The position numbers and the translations under genes are program-made. From positions 2,995,001 to 3,059,000 of the forward strand of contig JAEOAD010000032.1 of assembly GCA_036365145.1 (NCBI GenBank): a stretch of 64,000 bases of DNA, read 5' to 3'. The DNA comes from Orientallactaga sibirica. Its lineage: Eukaryota; Chordata; Mammalia; Rodentia; Dipodidae. This document shows positions 54,953-64,000 of this stretch, in pieces. Every line of letters begins with the position of its first letter. The first letter of the stretch is position 1. The notes below the pieces were generated by a model. The model did no database searches, had not been told where the DNA came from, and saw nothing but the letters and a program-made list of their open reading frames with translations.

Positions 54953-56170
54953 ATGAAAAATCAAATGCAAGTAAATCCAGTAAGATTACCCAGTCCCACA
55001 ATGGATGTTTGCAATAAAAACATAGAAGAGACAATAGGATCAGAAGCCAAAAATGAAGATACAAGCTATGCAGCACTGGCTAAGCCAACAGCAGAAATTG
55101 CAGAAAATCAACAAAGGGCCAATAATTGTATGTTCTTCTCACTAGATTAGACCTAATAGAAAAGAACCAGGAAGGTTTCCAAAGACAGCTAAATGATCTG
55201 AAGGAGAGAGGGAAAAAAGGAGGACCTCAATAGCCAGAGGTTAAGCTCAATGAAGACAGAAATAAATGCAAGGTTGACTTCCAAGAAGCATTAAGAAAGT
55301 CAGAAAATGACATGAAAAGGGAACTTGTCAGAGGGATGGAAACTATACATTAAAAAGCAGTAGAAAATATAAGCCAAATTAAACAAGTCCAAAACTCTAT
55401 AGAGGCTCTCAAGAATAGAGTCAGCCATGTGGAGGATAGAAACTCATAACTGGAAGACAAAACAGAAGAAACAGATTGTGAGTCCAAAAGTTTAAATAAG
55501 TTCAAAATTTTCTGTGAACAGAATATGAAGGAACTATGGGGTACCCTTAAATGTTAACATTTGGATCATGGGAATACCAGAAGGGGAAGAAATTAAGACC
55601 AAAGACATGGAAAACTCATTTAACAAAATTATTGAAGAAAATTTTCCCACCCTCTCAAAAGAAAGTCCCATCAAGTTACAATAAGCTAACAGAACTTCAA
55701 ACAAACTGAACCAAAGGAGAAATTCTCCAAGACATATTATCATTAAGACTCTAAACATCAATCACAAACAGAAAGTCCTAAAAGCAGCCAGGGAGAAACA
55801 ACTCATTACATATAAAGGAAACCCCATCAGAATTACTTCAGACTTCTCAGTGGAAACCCTGACAGCCAGAAGGACCTGGAATGGAACAATGCAAAGTCTA
55901 AGAACTTACAGCTTCCAACCCAAACTACTCTACCCAGCAAAAGTACCTGTCTTAATAGATGGTGAAAGAAAAACTTTCCACAATAAAACTCAGCTCTACA
56001 ATTATATGAAAACAAAGCCAAACCTACAGAGAGTACTTCAGGGAATTCTCCACACAGAAGAAACAAACCTCAAGTGTCTACAACAAGCAGATCCACATAA
56101 ACCAAATTCAGAGAAGTCACAAAAAGCTACAAAGTCCAAGAAAACACCAAACCACATTAACCACCACAAT
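54953..56170 (+). pseudogene. L1 ORF1 (ORF1p, RNA-binding protein), degenerate
   Basis: Start at ATG 54,953 after a short A-rich leader; 65 codons (MKNQMQVNPVRLPSPTMDVC...) to a TAG at 55,148. Later frames recover a coiled-coil-like charged region (55,150-55,500), an RRM-like part (NIWIMGIPEGEEIKTKDMEN near 55,560) and the C-terminal domain (KAAREKQLITYKGNPIRITS, then LLYPAKVPVLIDGERKTFHN) from about 55,780 to 56,070. The protein normally forms trimers that coat L1 RNA. The C-terminal frame stays open into ORF2 (see findings). Confidence 0.85.
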
Positions 56171-56463
56171 ATGGCAGGGATTAAATCAAACCTTACAATT
56201 ATTACCCTAAATATTAATGGCCTTAATACATCCATCAAGAGATGTAAGCTAACAATGTGGACCAGAAAATTAGAAACCTTAATCTGCTGTCTTCAGGAAA
56301 CCCACCTCACCACTAAAGACAGACACTTCCTCAGGGTGAAAGGGTGGAAAATGATAAAATAGAATTCAAACCAAAAGTAATAAAAAAAGACAAAGAAGAC
56401 CACTTCTTACTTATCAAGGGAATGATCCAACAAAAGGACATCACAATCAAAAATCTTAATGCT

Positions 56464-56672
56464 GGGGCTGGAGAGATGGCTTAGTGGTTGGGCCATTTGC
56501 CTGTGGAGCCAAAGGATCCCGGTTCGATTCTCCAGGTCCCACGTAAGCTAGATGCATGGGGGGGGGGCACATGCATCTGGAGTTCGTTTGTAGTGGCTGG
56601 ATGCCTTGGCATGCCCGTTCTCTCCCTCTCTCTCTCTCATAAATAAATAAAATATATTTTTAAAAAATCTTG
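56464..56672 (+). mobile_element. Type A SINE, first of an A-B pair in L1 ORF2
   Basis: GGGGCTGGAGAGATGGCTTAG, CGGTTCGATTCTCCAGGTCC (intact B box), a G9 run, GCATCTGGAGTTCGTTTGTAG, CTCATAAATAAATAAAATAT tail. The pair is bracketed by AATCTTAATGC (56,453-56,462) and AATATTAATGC (56,911-56,921). Across this point the L1 protein frame joins correctly (NLNA / INAPSTG). Confidence 0.96.
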
Positions 56673-56673
56673 G

Positions 56674-56910
56674 GCTGGAGAGATGGCTTAGCGGTTAAGG
56701 CGCCTGCCTCCTAAGCCTAAGAATGCTGGTTCCAATCTCCAGGTCCCACGTTTAGCCAGATGCAAAGTGACGCAAGGGTGCAATGCCACACTTGACCACA
56801 AGGGAGTGAATGCATCTGGATTTCGTTCACAGCAGCTGAGAGGCTGCTGGTGTGCCCATCTCTATCTGTCTTCCTCTGTCTCTCTCTGTGTCTTTCTCAA
56901 AAAAAAAAAA
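56674..56910 (+). mobile_element. Type B SINE, second of an A-B pair in L1 ORF2
   Basis: GGGCTGGAGAGATGGCTTAG, AAAGTGACGCAAGGGTGCAA (type B block), CAGCAGCTGAGAGGCTGCTGG, CTCTGTGTCTTTCTC and A13. It inserted into, or just after, the A-rich tail of the type A element. The 138-codon frame from 56,767 starts in this SINE and reads on into ORF2. Confidence 0.96.
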
Positions 56911-57335
56911 AATATTAATGCACCAAGCACAGGTGCACTACAATTCATAAAACAAAACCTACTTGACAACAAAACAGAAATAACCACCAACACTATCATA
57001 GTTGGGGGCTTCAATACTCTACTATCAGCAATAGATAGATCATCCAAACAGAAAATTAACAGGGAAGTAAGAGAGCTCAACAAGACCATAAATCAATTAG
57101 ACCTAGTGGATATCTATAGAACATTCTATCCAAAAATCCACAGATTATACATTCTTCTCAGCAGTCCATGGAACCTTCTCTAAAATAGATCATATACTGG
57201 GTCATAAAGCCTGCCTCCATATATTTAGGAAGATCGACATGATTTCCTGCATGATATCAGATCACAATGCTGGCTGAATTGCTAAATTAACAAAATCTGC
57301 ACCAAGAATCCCACAGCTCCTGGAAACTGAACAAC

Positions 57336-57496
57336 ATATTTTTTTTGTTTTGTTTTGTTTTTTTTTTTTGGTTTTTGAGGCCAGGCTGACCTGGAATTCA
57401 CTATGTAGTCTCCGGGTAGCCTTGAACTCATGGTGATCCTCCTACCTCTGCCTCCCAAATGCTGGGATTAAAAGCATGCACCACCATGCCCGGCTA
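57336..57496 (-). mobile_element. B1 SINE in L1 ORF2, 3' part shortened
   Basis: Interrupted T tract (TTTTTTTTGTTTTGTTTTG), then GGTTTTTGAGGCCAGGCTGA, lacking the usual AGGGTCTCACTCTGGCC block, and TGCACCACCATGCCCGGC at the head end. Confidence 0.93.
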
Positions 57497-57745
57497 CAAT
57501 ACACTTTTAAACAATAAATGGGTAGTGGATGAAATTAAAAAAAAGTGAAATTGCAAAATTTCTAGAAATGAATGACAAGAACACAACATAACAAGACTTA
57601 TGGGACACAATGAAGGCAGTCCTCAGGGGAAAATTCATAGCACTAAATGTCTTCATAATAAAGCAGAGAGATCCCAAATCAATAACCTAACCATCCACCT
57701 AAAGACACTGGAAAAAACAAGAAGAATCAACCTGCAAAGCTCCAG

Positions 57746-59355
57746 ATGGAAGAACTGGAATCAACACAGATGTCCTTCATTAGACAAATGGATACTTAAG
57801 ATGTGGTATATCTACGCCATGGAATTTTACACAGCAGTAAGGAAAAATGGCACAATGCAATTTGAAGAAAAATGGTCAAACTTAGAACAGATCATTCTCA
57901 GTGAACTCACCCAATCACAGAAATATAAGCATCACATGGTCTCACTCATCTGTGGCTCCTAACCTGAATTTGCCTGAGATGCTGACACACCTAATAAACA
58001 TCTTGAGGACTGGACAATAGGGATGGTGGGGTGGGAGGGGAGGGGGAGAGAAAAATACTGGACCCAAATGTAAATGGTACCACAAAATCCTATATCCTGA
58101 AAGACATACTAAAAGGTTGAACCTTCATCAGGTGCTTAGACAGAACACCTGAATCCCAGAAGCCTGGAGAGGGTAGAATGAAGACTAACCTCAATCTTCT
58201 CTCGCCCCCCCCTCTCTCTTTCTCTCTCTTCTTTCTCTTCTCTCCCCTTCTCTTTCTCTTTCATATTACCTATATTTCTCTTCCTTCTTTTCCCTTGGCA
58301 CTGACCTGTAACACACAGTACCAGCATGTGGTTAACATCCACAATGATCTGTTGATCAGTGAGACCTACAAGGTTTCCCAAAACAAAACAGATTTCTGTC
58401 AGAATACTTGAAGACCCACCAAAGGTTAATGGTATGACCCTTCTGCCAAAGACACCATATGCTGTTGGTATGGAACATGGAGAGACCTGGCTGGAATCTG
58501 GAAGAGGGTCAGTCCCCAGATAGTTAGCTTGTCTAGTGCCAGAAGTTGCTACATGAGTGATGACCAACATCTGTCTAAGCAACTTGTGGTCATAGCTACT
58601 CAGCAGCAATCAACCTGCCGTGATGCTCACACAAGGGCAATAGTGGCCCCCAGCCATGGTGGGTTACAAACTGCTCTTGATTTGGCTAACTGATCTGCTC
58701 ACTGGAACGGAACCCGTACCTGGGATGGGGAAACAAGTCAAAACCATATCCAAAAACAAACCTGTTCTCCAATATCAAGGTCCCACCAATAGTGGGATAC
58801 AAGAGGGCCTATGCCTATTAAATTCTCTCTAAAATAATAGTGGTTATCCATGTACCTTGCACTGACCTCCCTTTCTGTTGGAGAATTTGCTTCTCTTTTT
58901 CAGATGGACGCAGAACCTGAGGAAAGAATCAGCCCATAGCACCTCACCAGGGCACTAGCTGAAGCCACAGAGTTATCGTGGAAATGAGCAAGAATGCTGC
59001 TTTCTCAGTGAACCTGGTATCAGCACAAGGGTGAAGGAGATAGACACAGAGAACACTCAACTCCTACCAAATCAAATATCCAGGGACACAGAGACTCCCA
59101 AGACCTCATCACTGAAATAGTCCTAAAATAAACCCAAGATGGCTCAGGGAAATTCACAGACGAGGGGGCAGAAAGATTATTAGAACCATGAGTTGGGCCA
59201 TTGTACACAGAAACATTGCCTCTCCCCCATACCTGATGGCTACCTCCACAATGCAAGACCCACAATCTCCATGGGGGGAGGACAGGGAGAAGGCTAATGA
59301 TGGTACTATCATGGCTGTATAAATAAAAATTAGTATATACATAACTAATAAAAAA
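57746..59355 (+). mobile_element. 5'-truncated L1 3' end inserted in the host L1
   Basis: Starts at about GGAATCAACACAGATGTCC with the standard L1 3' block (ATGGAATTTTACACAGCAGT, CATGGTCTCACTCATCTGTG), then a long 3' UTR ending TGGCTGTATAAATAAAAATT and an A-rich tail at 59,350. It splits the host ORF2 between a KTLEKTRRINLQSS block and the AEINELETKK block, which are adjacent in intact L1 proteins, so it is an insertion rather than an internal deletion. The antisense frames here (157 and 150 codons) and the 120-codon sense frame are by-products. Confidence 0.78.
58018..58262. repeat. G-rich tract and pyrimidine tract in L1 3' UTR
   Basis: GGGGTGGGAGGGGAGGGGG at 58,028-58,046 has four G runs with single-base loops, a strong quadruplex-type motif. 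A CT-only tract lies at 58,195-58,262. G-rich polypurine tracts are a known feature of L1 3' UTRs. Confidence 0.85.
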
Positions 59356-59525
59356 AATTAAGATCAGAGCAGAAATTAATGAATTGGAAACTAAGAAAAT
59401 AATCAAGAAAACTGATGAAACAAATAGCTGGTTCTTTAACAAAAATAAATAAGATTGATAAACTCCTGGCAAATTTGATCAAGTGAAAAAAAGGAGACCC
59501 TTCAAATTAACAGAATTAGAAATTA

Positions 59526-59884
59526 GCTTCTCTTTCCTCTATGGCAATTTCACATAGCAGGAAGTCCTACTGTCCATCTTGTTATGAATGTTGCATCTTC
59601 TTTAATAGCAAAAACAACATTCCATTGAATGCTTTTAAACAAGTTTTTATTTTCTTTGGGCATAAGTCCAATATGTTTAAAGTGAATAGCTGTTCATATG
59701 GAAGGTTCTAGAATGAAGATGGCTTAATTTTAGTTTAACATGGTTGAGCATAAAATAGCCCAAGAAAATTTTCTCCTCTTTATTTTTATCTCTTATATTT
59801 GGGACTCACTGGTGACATACTCCTTGTTAATATTTCTTTTTTGTGAGAACCTGGAAGAATGTGATATATTTATTCTTTTTAAAG
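59526..59884. other. Unassigned spacer
   Basis: AT-rich, no recognised element or gene. Confidence 0.5.
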
Positions 59885-60132
59885 ATATTGTCTTTTATTA
59901 TTTATTTTGAGAGAGAGAAAGAAAGAGAGAGAGAGGGGTGGGAGAGAATGGGTGCACCAGGACCTTCGGCTGCTGTGCATGAACTCCAGATGCCTGTGCC
60001 CCCCGATGGCATATGTGCAACATTGCGCTCTTGTGTCACTGTGCATCTGGCTATGTGGGATCTGGAGATTTGATCATGTGTTTGTAAGCTTTGTAGGCAA
60101 GTGCTTTAATGCTAAGCCATCTCTCCAGCCCA
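59885..60132 (-). mobile_element. Type B tRNA-derived SINE
   Basis: TTATTATTTATTTTGAGAGAG tail, ATGAACTCCAGATGCCTGTG, ACATTGCGCTCTTGTGTCAC (type B block), AATGCTAAGCCATCTCTCCAG head. Two overlapping frames are read from it. Confidence 0.94.
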
Positions 60133-60134
60133 AG

Positions 60135-61028
60135 ACATTTATAACATTTATTCTTATTGGTTAAAATATCTAAGGGCAACTTAAGAGGAAATAGGAATGT
60201 GGTAGGTAAAAGCTAAAAGTAAAACATTAAGAAATACAAAATGCTTTGAATTACACAAGCTCTTTGTCTGCATTCAGACAATGTTTCTGTCTTACCAATC
60301 TACTTATTTGGCTCTACACAGGATACATTTCAATTTTATGCTTAGAGACTAGATACAATCATATTAAAAATCCTTCAACCTCAGCAAAGAAGTGTTTTGT
60401 TTGCTAAATAAGTAGAACGGTTTCAAACACCTTTAAATGTAAGGAGACCATTCTGAAGTCACAGATGAGTACTTTAACAAAGAACTTAAAATATTCCAAA
60501 ATGTATTAGGCATTGGACCAAAAAAAAAAAAGCAGTGCATGCAGATTAAAGAAACATACAGCTATTTGTTCAAGGGTCATAGGCCAGTCAACCGTTATGG
60601 AAAACTTTCAAGTTTAAGTAGAGTCATCCTACGATGACTTTTGGCCCAGTCTCAACTTCAAGAAACATTCTAATTAGCTCTGTCACTATGAGGCAACATG
60701 GTATATTTCATTAATGGATAATATATCTTGTGCATGAAAGAAAGGGCAAACGAATCTATTATTAAGTTTTGGGAATACTGTGAAGGTAAAACTTATAAAA
60801 ACAGAGGCATGATTGATTGCAACTGCAATCACTATTATTACAATGAATGTGGCAATTATAGTTTATAGATACATTAATAGGGGAAACACAGACATTCTAA
60901 GTGTGCTGCAGACTGGGAATGTAGAAAAATATCATAAAAGATGCCAGATGGAAAAAAATAAAAGAGAACTTTATTTGAAGATATTCACAAAATGTGGCAA
61001 ACATTTTCCTATCAGAAACTCTAATATC
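60135..61028. other. Unassigned AT-rich region
   Basis: No recognised repeat. A 78-codon plus frame at 60,813-61,049 ends inside the next SINE and has no motif. Confidence 0.5.
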
Positions 61029-61029
61029 A

Positions 61030-61235
61030 GGGCTGGAGAGACGGCTTAGCAGTTAAGGTGCTTGCTAGCAAAGCCAAAGGACCCAGGTTTAATTCCTCAG
61101 TACCCATATACAGCTGGATACACAAGGAAGTGCATGCATCTGGCTAGAGGCCCTAGAGCACCATTCTCTCTCTCTTCTATCCGCCTGTTTCTCTCATAAG
61201 TAAATTAATGAATAAATAAAATATTTTTTAAAAGA
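61030..61235 (+). mobile_element. Type A tRNA-derived SINE, shortened
   Basis: GGGCTGGAGAGACGGCTTAG, AGGTTTAATTCCTCAGTACC, GCATGCATCTGGCTAGAGGCC (about 20 bp shorter than usual before the CT run), AATAAATAAAATATTTTTTA tail. AGAAACT flanks both sides. Confidence 0.95.
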
Positions 61236-61239
61236 AACT

Positions 61240-61795
61240 ATTTTTTACAAAATACCAACCAATAATGCAAAGGTAAGTACATAGTTTTATATCTCGAGCT
61301 TTCAGAAGATTTTAGGGTAAATGTAGTTGAAGGAATACATTATAAAAGGAAATACCATGTATCAGTTATAAACCATTAGCAACCTACTATGATAGATATT
61401 TTAATCATAGATCACTTTGAAGCATAGAAAGTATTACAAGGAAGTCATTGGTATTCTACAGAAATCATTTTTATTATATTATCAAAATGATATTTTCAAT
61501 TACTTTAACTTATGTAAAATATAAAACATGTATTAGTGGAGTAACACAAGATGTCTTAGTACATGTATACATTATGAAAGGTTTAAATCAAATTAAAATA
61601 TTTTTTTCCTCAAATATTAATCATTTCTTTGTGAAGAAAGCATTACAAAACCTTTCTTCTAGCTTGTGTAATTCAAAGTTTTTGATTTCTTAATGTTCTA
61701 CTTAAAAATTTTTTAACCTATGCATTCCATCTTCTTAAGTTGTTTTTAGACACTTTAAACTATAAGAATAATTGCCTCACATCCTAAGAGGTTCT
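61240..61795. other. Unassigned AT-rich region
   Basis: No repeat or gene recognised; the 81-codon frame at 61,448 lacks motifs. Confidence 0.5.
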
Positions 61796-61799
61796 TTAA

Positions 61800-62960
61800 A
61801 TGTATTCAATACATAATTGCTACCTATAGTCTCCCTACTATGTAGTACCATGCTAGCTTTTTATATCCATTGATCAAACTTTCTCCAACCCTCTCTCTGT
61901 TGCTCTCCTATGCCTTTGTTAACTACCATGTTATTCTCCATTTCCATGAAACGAAACTTTTTATGAATAATTCCATTTATGAATAATACCCAGTGGTAAT
62001 TATCTTTTTATCTGAGTTTATTTTGCTTAGCATAAAGGCCTTTCATCCTGTCATGAGTGACAGGGCTTCATGCTTTTATATGGGCAAACAGTTTTCCATT
62101 GTGCTTAAGTGTCACATTTTGTTGATTCATTCATCTACTGGTGGACATTTGGGGTTACTCCATTTCTTGGCTATTGTGAATATTGATACAAAGAACATAA
62201 AATGCAAATGTCTGCTCAGCATGACAATTTCACTTCTTTTGTCCATATACCATGAGTGGGATTTCTGTATCATTACTAGCAGAATGAAGCTTAGTTTTTC
62301 TGAGGCATCACTATTCTATGGTGGCTGTACTAAATTACATTCCTGCCAACAGTGTTCAAAGGTTTACTTCCTCTGCATCCTCACAAATACTTTTTATCAT
62401 TACTATTTTTGCTAGTAATTACTGTCACTGGAGTGAGATGATATTCCACTATAGTTCTGGTTTGTATCTTCTCGACAGTAGCTGATTATGAGCTTTTGAA
62501 AACAGTATGTACTGGCCATTGTATCTCTTCTTCCAAGAAATGTTATATATAGATCTATTGTTCATTTCTTAAAATTGGATATTTTTTGTTGTTTTATATT
62601 GTTGCTTATTTTGGGAGTTTCTTATATGCTCTGGATATCAACTTCTGGTCAAATATAATTTTCAAATATTTTTCCCAATCTGCATATTGTCTCTTCACAC
62701 CCTTATTAATAAATTGCTATGCATGAAAATTTTTGTTTGATATAATCTCATATTTGACTTTTTGTCTCTTATGCATTTGATACTTGCCCAATCCAATACC
62801 CTGAAGAATTTCCTCTGTTTTATTTCAGGAGATTACAGTTGAAAGTGATTCTTTAGTGTTGTTGTTTTTTACACATAGAACCATTGAAGTTGGAGATGAT
62901 TTCTGTCTTATGTATGTACAGTTGCAGATGCATACACATTTTAAATTACTAATTTTGATC
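61800..62960 (-). mobile_element. Old L1 3' UTR and ORF2 end (L1M-like)
   Basis: Antisense order: ATGTAGTACCATGCTAGC, TTTTGCTTAGCATAAAGGCC, CAGTTTTCCATTGTGCTTAA, TGGACATTTGGGGTTACTCC, CATGAGTGGGATTTCTGTAT, ACATTCCTGCCAACAGTGTT, GTCACTGGAGTGAGATGATA, TTTTGGGAGTTTCTTATATG, ATTTTTCCCAATCTGCATAT and TTGCCCAATCCAATACCCTG. The last blocks reach into the ORF2 C-terminal region. The 140-codon frame at 61,993 is antisense L1. Confidence 0.8.
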
Positions 62961-63620
62961 TTGAAGAGGATACATTAATAGACTTTAGTTCTTTTTTATA
63001 TTAAATGTGATCAGATTTGAGATTTATCACTAACTCCATTCTAATATCACACTGAAATAGACATACGTTTTAACATTTTGTGGAAAATATTTAAAAAGGA
63101 AGGTGAAAATCACTGACAAGCCAATCTAAGAAAAACTAAGCCGTGGTCTTGGGAGTTCACCACCTCTATTGCTTTTCAGCTGAGTTCACTGAACTGAGTA
63201 GAAGTTACTGCAAAGATAAGTCACAAGACAGACATCATATAACAATGCACCTTGGATTCATATCAAGTCACTGCCCCCCTGTTCTGGAACTATTGATTTT
63301 CTATCAGCTAGAAAGATAAGCAGAGCATCTGTATAATGCTTGGATTTAATAAGGTAGAAGAGACAGATGCAAGGCACATTAAACAGCAATAGGTTTAAAG
63401 GACATATAAACTGCACCCAAGTAAGACAGTGATGATGAATGAAGATTGTGTGTGGGACACTGGGTGCATTACTAACAAACACGCTACTAGAAAGAAGACG
63501 GTTTATATTTCATTTCATAGATATGAAAGCAAAAGCAAGAATTTTAGAATAATTCAAATTGCCATTTCTAAAATAGAAAGGATAACAATTCAAGTAGAAA
63601 TAATGATCAAAGCTTCAGTA
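62961..63620. other. Unassigned region
   Basis: No recognised repeat or gene. The frames at 63,258-63,482 (minus) and 63,429-63,638 (plus) overlap each other and lack motifs. Confidence 0.5.
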
Positions 63621-63621
63621 A

Positions 63622-63725
63622 AAACTGGGGCATGGTAGGGCATGTTGAAAATCGTGGTACTCAAATGGCTGAGGCAGCAGGATTGGCACAAGTTTGAAGC
63701 ATGGGGTACATAGCAAGATGTCTTA
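63622..63725 (+). mobile_element. Diverged B1-like SINE
   Basis: TGGGGCATGGTAGGGCATGTT, GGTACTCAAATGGCTGAGGC, GTTTGAAGCATGGGGTACAT and AGCAAGATGTCTTAAAAGAAGG keep the B1 order with heavy change. Confidence 0.65.
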
Positions 63726-63877
63726 AAAGAAGGAAGAACAGAAAGACAGAAAGAAAGAGAGGAAGGAGAGAGAAGGGAGGGAGGGAGGAGTGAATGACAT
63801 AAAAAGGAAAGGAAGGAATATGATAAAAAAAAGGGAGGGAGAGAAGAAGGGAGGAAAGAAAGGAAAGACAGAAGGTA
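63726..63877. repeat. Purine-rich (GAAA/GGGA)n tract
   Basis: About 150 bases almost without pyrimidines on the plus strand (AAAGAAAGAGAGGAAGGAGA, GGGAGGGAGGGAGG), probably expanded from the tail of the B1-like SINE. The two Leu/Ser/Phe-rich minus frames are its translation. Confidence 0.92.
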
Positions 63878-64000
63878 AATAAAATTAAACAATATGAGAC
63901 TGAAATATAAACAAAATTCATAAACGCTACTAAAATCTTTGGTTGATGCAAAGAAATGAAATTTACACAGTTATGTCAAAGGGTCTCAGTTTAAAATGAT
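63878..64000. other. Unassigned window end
   Basis: Short AT-rich stretch, nothing recognised. Confidence 0.5.

Larger units (their letters stand above)
56171..57745 (+). pseudogene. L1 ORF2 (endonuclease/reverse transcriptase), N-terminal part, degenerate
   Basis: ATG at 56,171: MAGIKSNLTIITLNINGLNT, then CCLQETHLTTKDRHFLRVKG (the Glu of QETH is a metal ligand in L1-type AP endonucleases). After the SINE pair: INAPSTGALQFIKQNLLDNK, VGGFNTLLSAIDRSSKQKIN (the usual GDFN motif is GGFN: codon 57,007-57,009 reads GGC), DIYRTFYP, and in a shifted frame SDHNA near 57,257 (catalytic SDH). After the B1: NKWVVDEIKKK, and a WDTMKAVLRGKFIALN-like block near 57,600. A continuation, AEINELETKKIIKKTDETNS, lies at 59,370-59,430. 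Confidence 0.88.
54869..59525 (+). mobile_element. L1 element with 5' end, ORF1 and ORF2 parts, nested insertions
   Basis: The longest L1 in the window. A short 5' leader (54,869-54,952) precedes ORF1 (54,953-56,170), then ORF2 from 56,171. ORF2 is interrupted by a SINE pair (56,464-56,910), a B1 (57,336-57,496) and another L1's 3' end (about 57,746-59,355). It resumes with AAGATCAGAGCAGAAATTAATG at 59,360 and stops at about 59,525, before the reverse transcriptase core. The element is dead: many stops and frameshifts and no 3' half. Confidence 0.85.

Noticed and set aside
58136..59472. 157- and 150-codon minus frames
   Set aside because: Both are antisense to an L1 3' UTR; the first includes a GA-rich low-complexity run.
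455..61235. tRNA genes at SINE heads (A-box and B-box-like motifs)
   Set aside because: The heads lack a full cloverleaf and continue into SINE bodies with CT-rich and A-rich tails; they are retroposons.
61993..62415. 140-codon plus frame
   Set aside because: Antisense of an old L1 3' end.
1..64000. A novel multi-gene system
   Set aside because: I looked for clustered conserved frames, shared promoters and unusual protein families on both strands. Apart from the one candidate exon and the one coding-like remnant, the frames are accounted for by repeats or chance.

Overview
This window reads as non-coding nuclear DNA from a rodent, most likely a jerboa (family Dipodidae). It is AT-rich and packed with retroposons. 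The B1 (7SL-derived) and B4-like composite SINEs, Lx-like L1 3' ends and URR1-like elements are rodent repeats. The commonest SINE is a tRNA-derived element beginning GGGCTGGAGAGATGGCTTAG, with a tRNA-type B box (GGTTCAATTCC-like) and a CT-rich then (AAATA)n tail. It resembles the Dip SINE described from jerboas. The Dip, B4, Lx, URR1 and L1M names are from memory, not from a database search; Dipodidae is an inference, Rodentia is much safer.

Two forms of the tRNA SINE occur. Type A (about 190-240 bp) runs from AGCCAGATGCA straight into CAAGGTGGCGC. Type B carries about 34 extra bases there (start AAGTGACGCAAGGGCGCAAT) and ends in CTGTCTCTCT-like tails. Labels A and B below refer to these forms.

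Layout. 0-3.2 kb: a recent tandem duplication of about 1.57 kb, flanked by a B1 on each side. 3.2-13.8 kb: B1s, SINEs, a B4, L1 3' ends and a decayed antisense L1. 13.8-14.0 kb: a short reading frame with good splice-like ends on the minus strand, the best candidate for a real exon. 15.9-19.1 kb: old antisense L1 remains. 19-26 kb: scattered SINEs in otherwise unique AT-rich DNA. 26.3-30.3 kb: an old sense L1 split by a type B SINE and by a 2.28 kb antisense L1 with a perfect 12-bp target duplication. 30-46 kb: SINEs, L1 3' ends, an LTR-like relic and a 57-bp minisatellite at 36.2 kb. 46.9-51.8 kb: old sense L1 and an antisense Lx-like 3' UTR. 53-54 kb: a second URR1-like element and a 64-bp duplication. 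54.6-59.5 kb: a sense L1 with recognisable ORF1 and ORF2 parts, loaded with nested insertions (SINE pair, B1, another L1 3' end). 59.5-64 kb: SINEs, an antisense old L1 and a purine-rich tract.

I found no protein-coding gene I can name, no structural RNA gene, no CRISPR array and no operon-like organisation. The open reading frames over 100 codons are L1 relics, SINE or microsatellite translations, or chance. The window is either intergenic or a large intron. The items most worth follow-up are the candidate exon at 13,865-14,008, the near-identical 1.57 kb duplication, the 57-bp minisatellite, the in-frame joining of L1 ORF1 and ORF2, and the coding-like minus-strand frame at 6,381-6,683.
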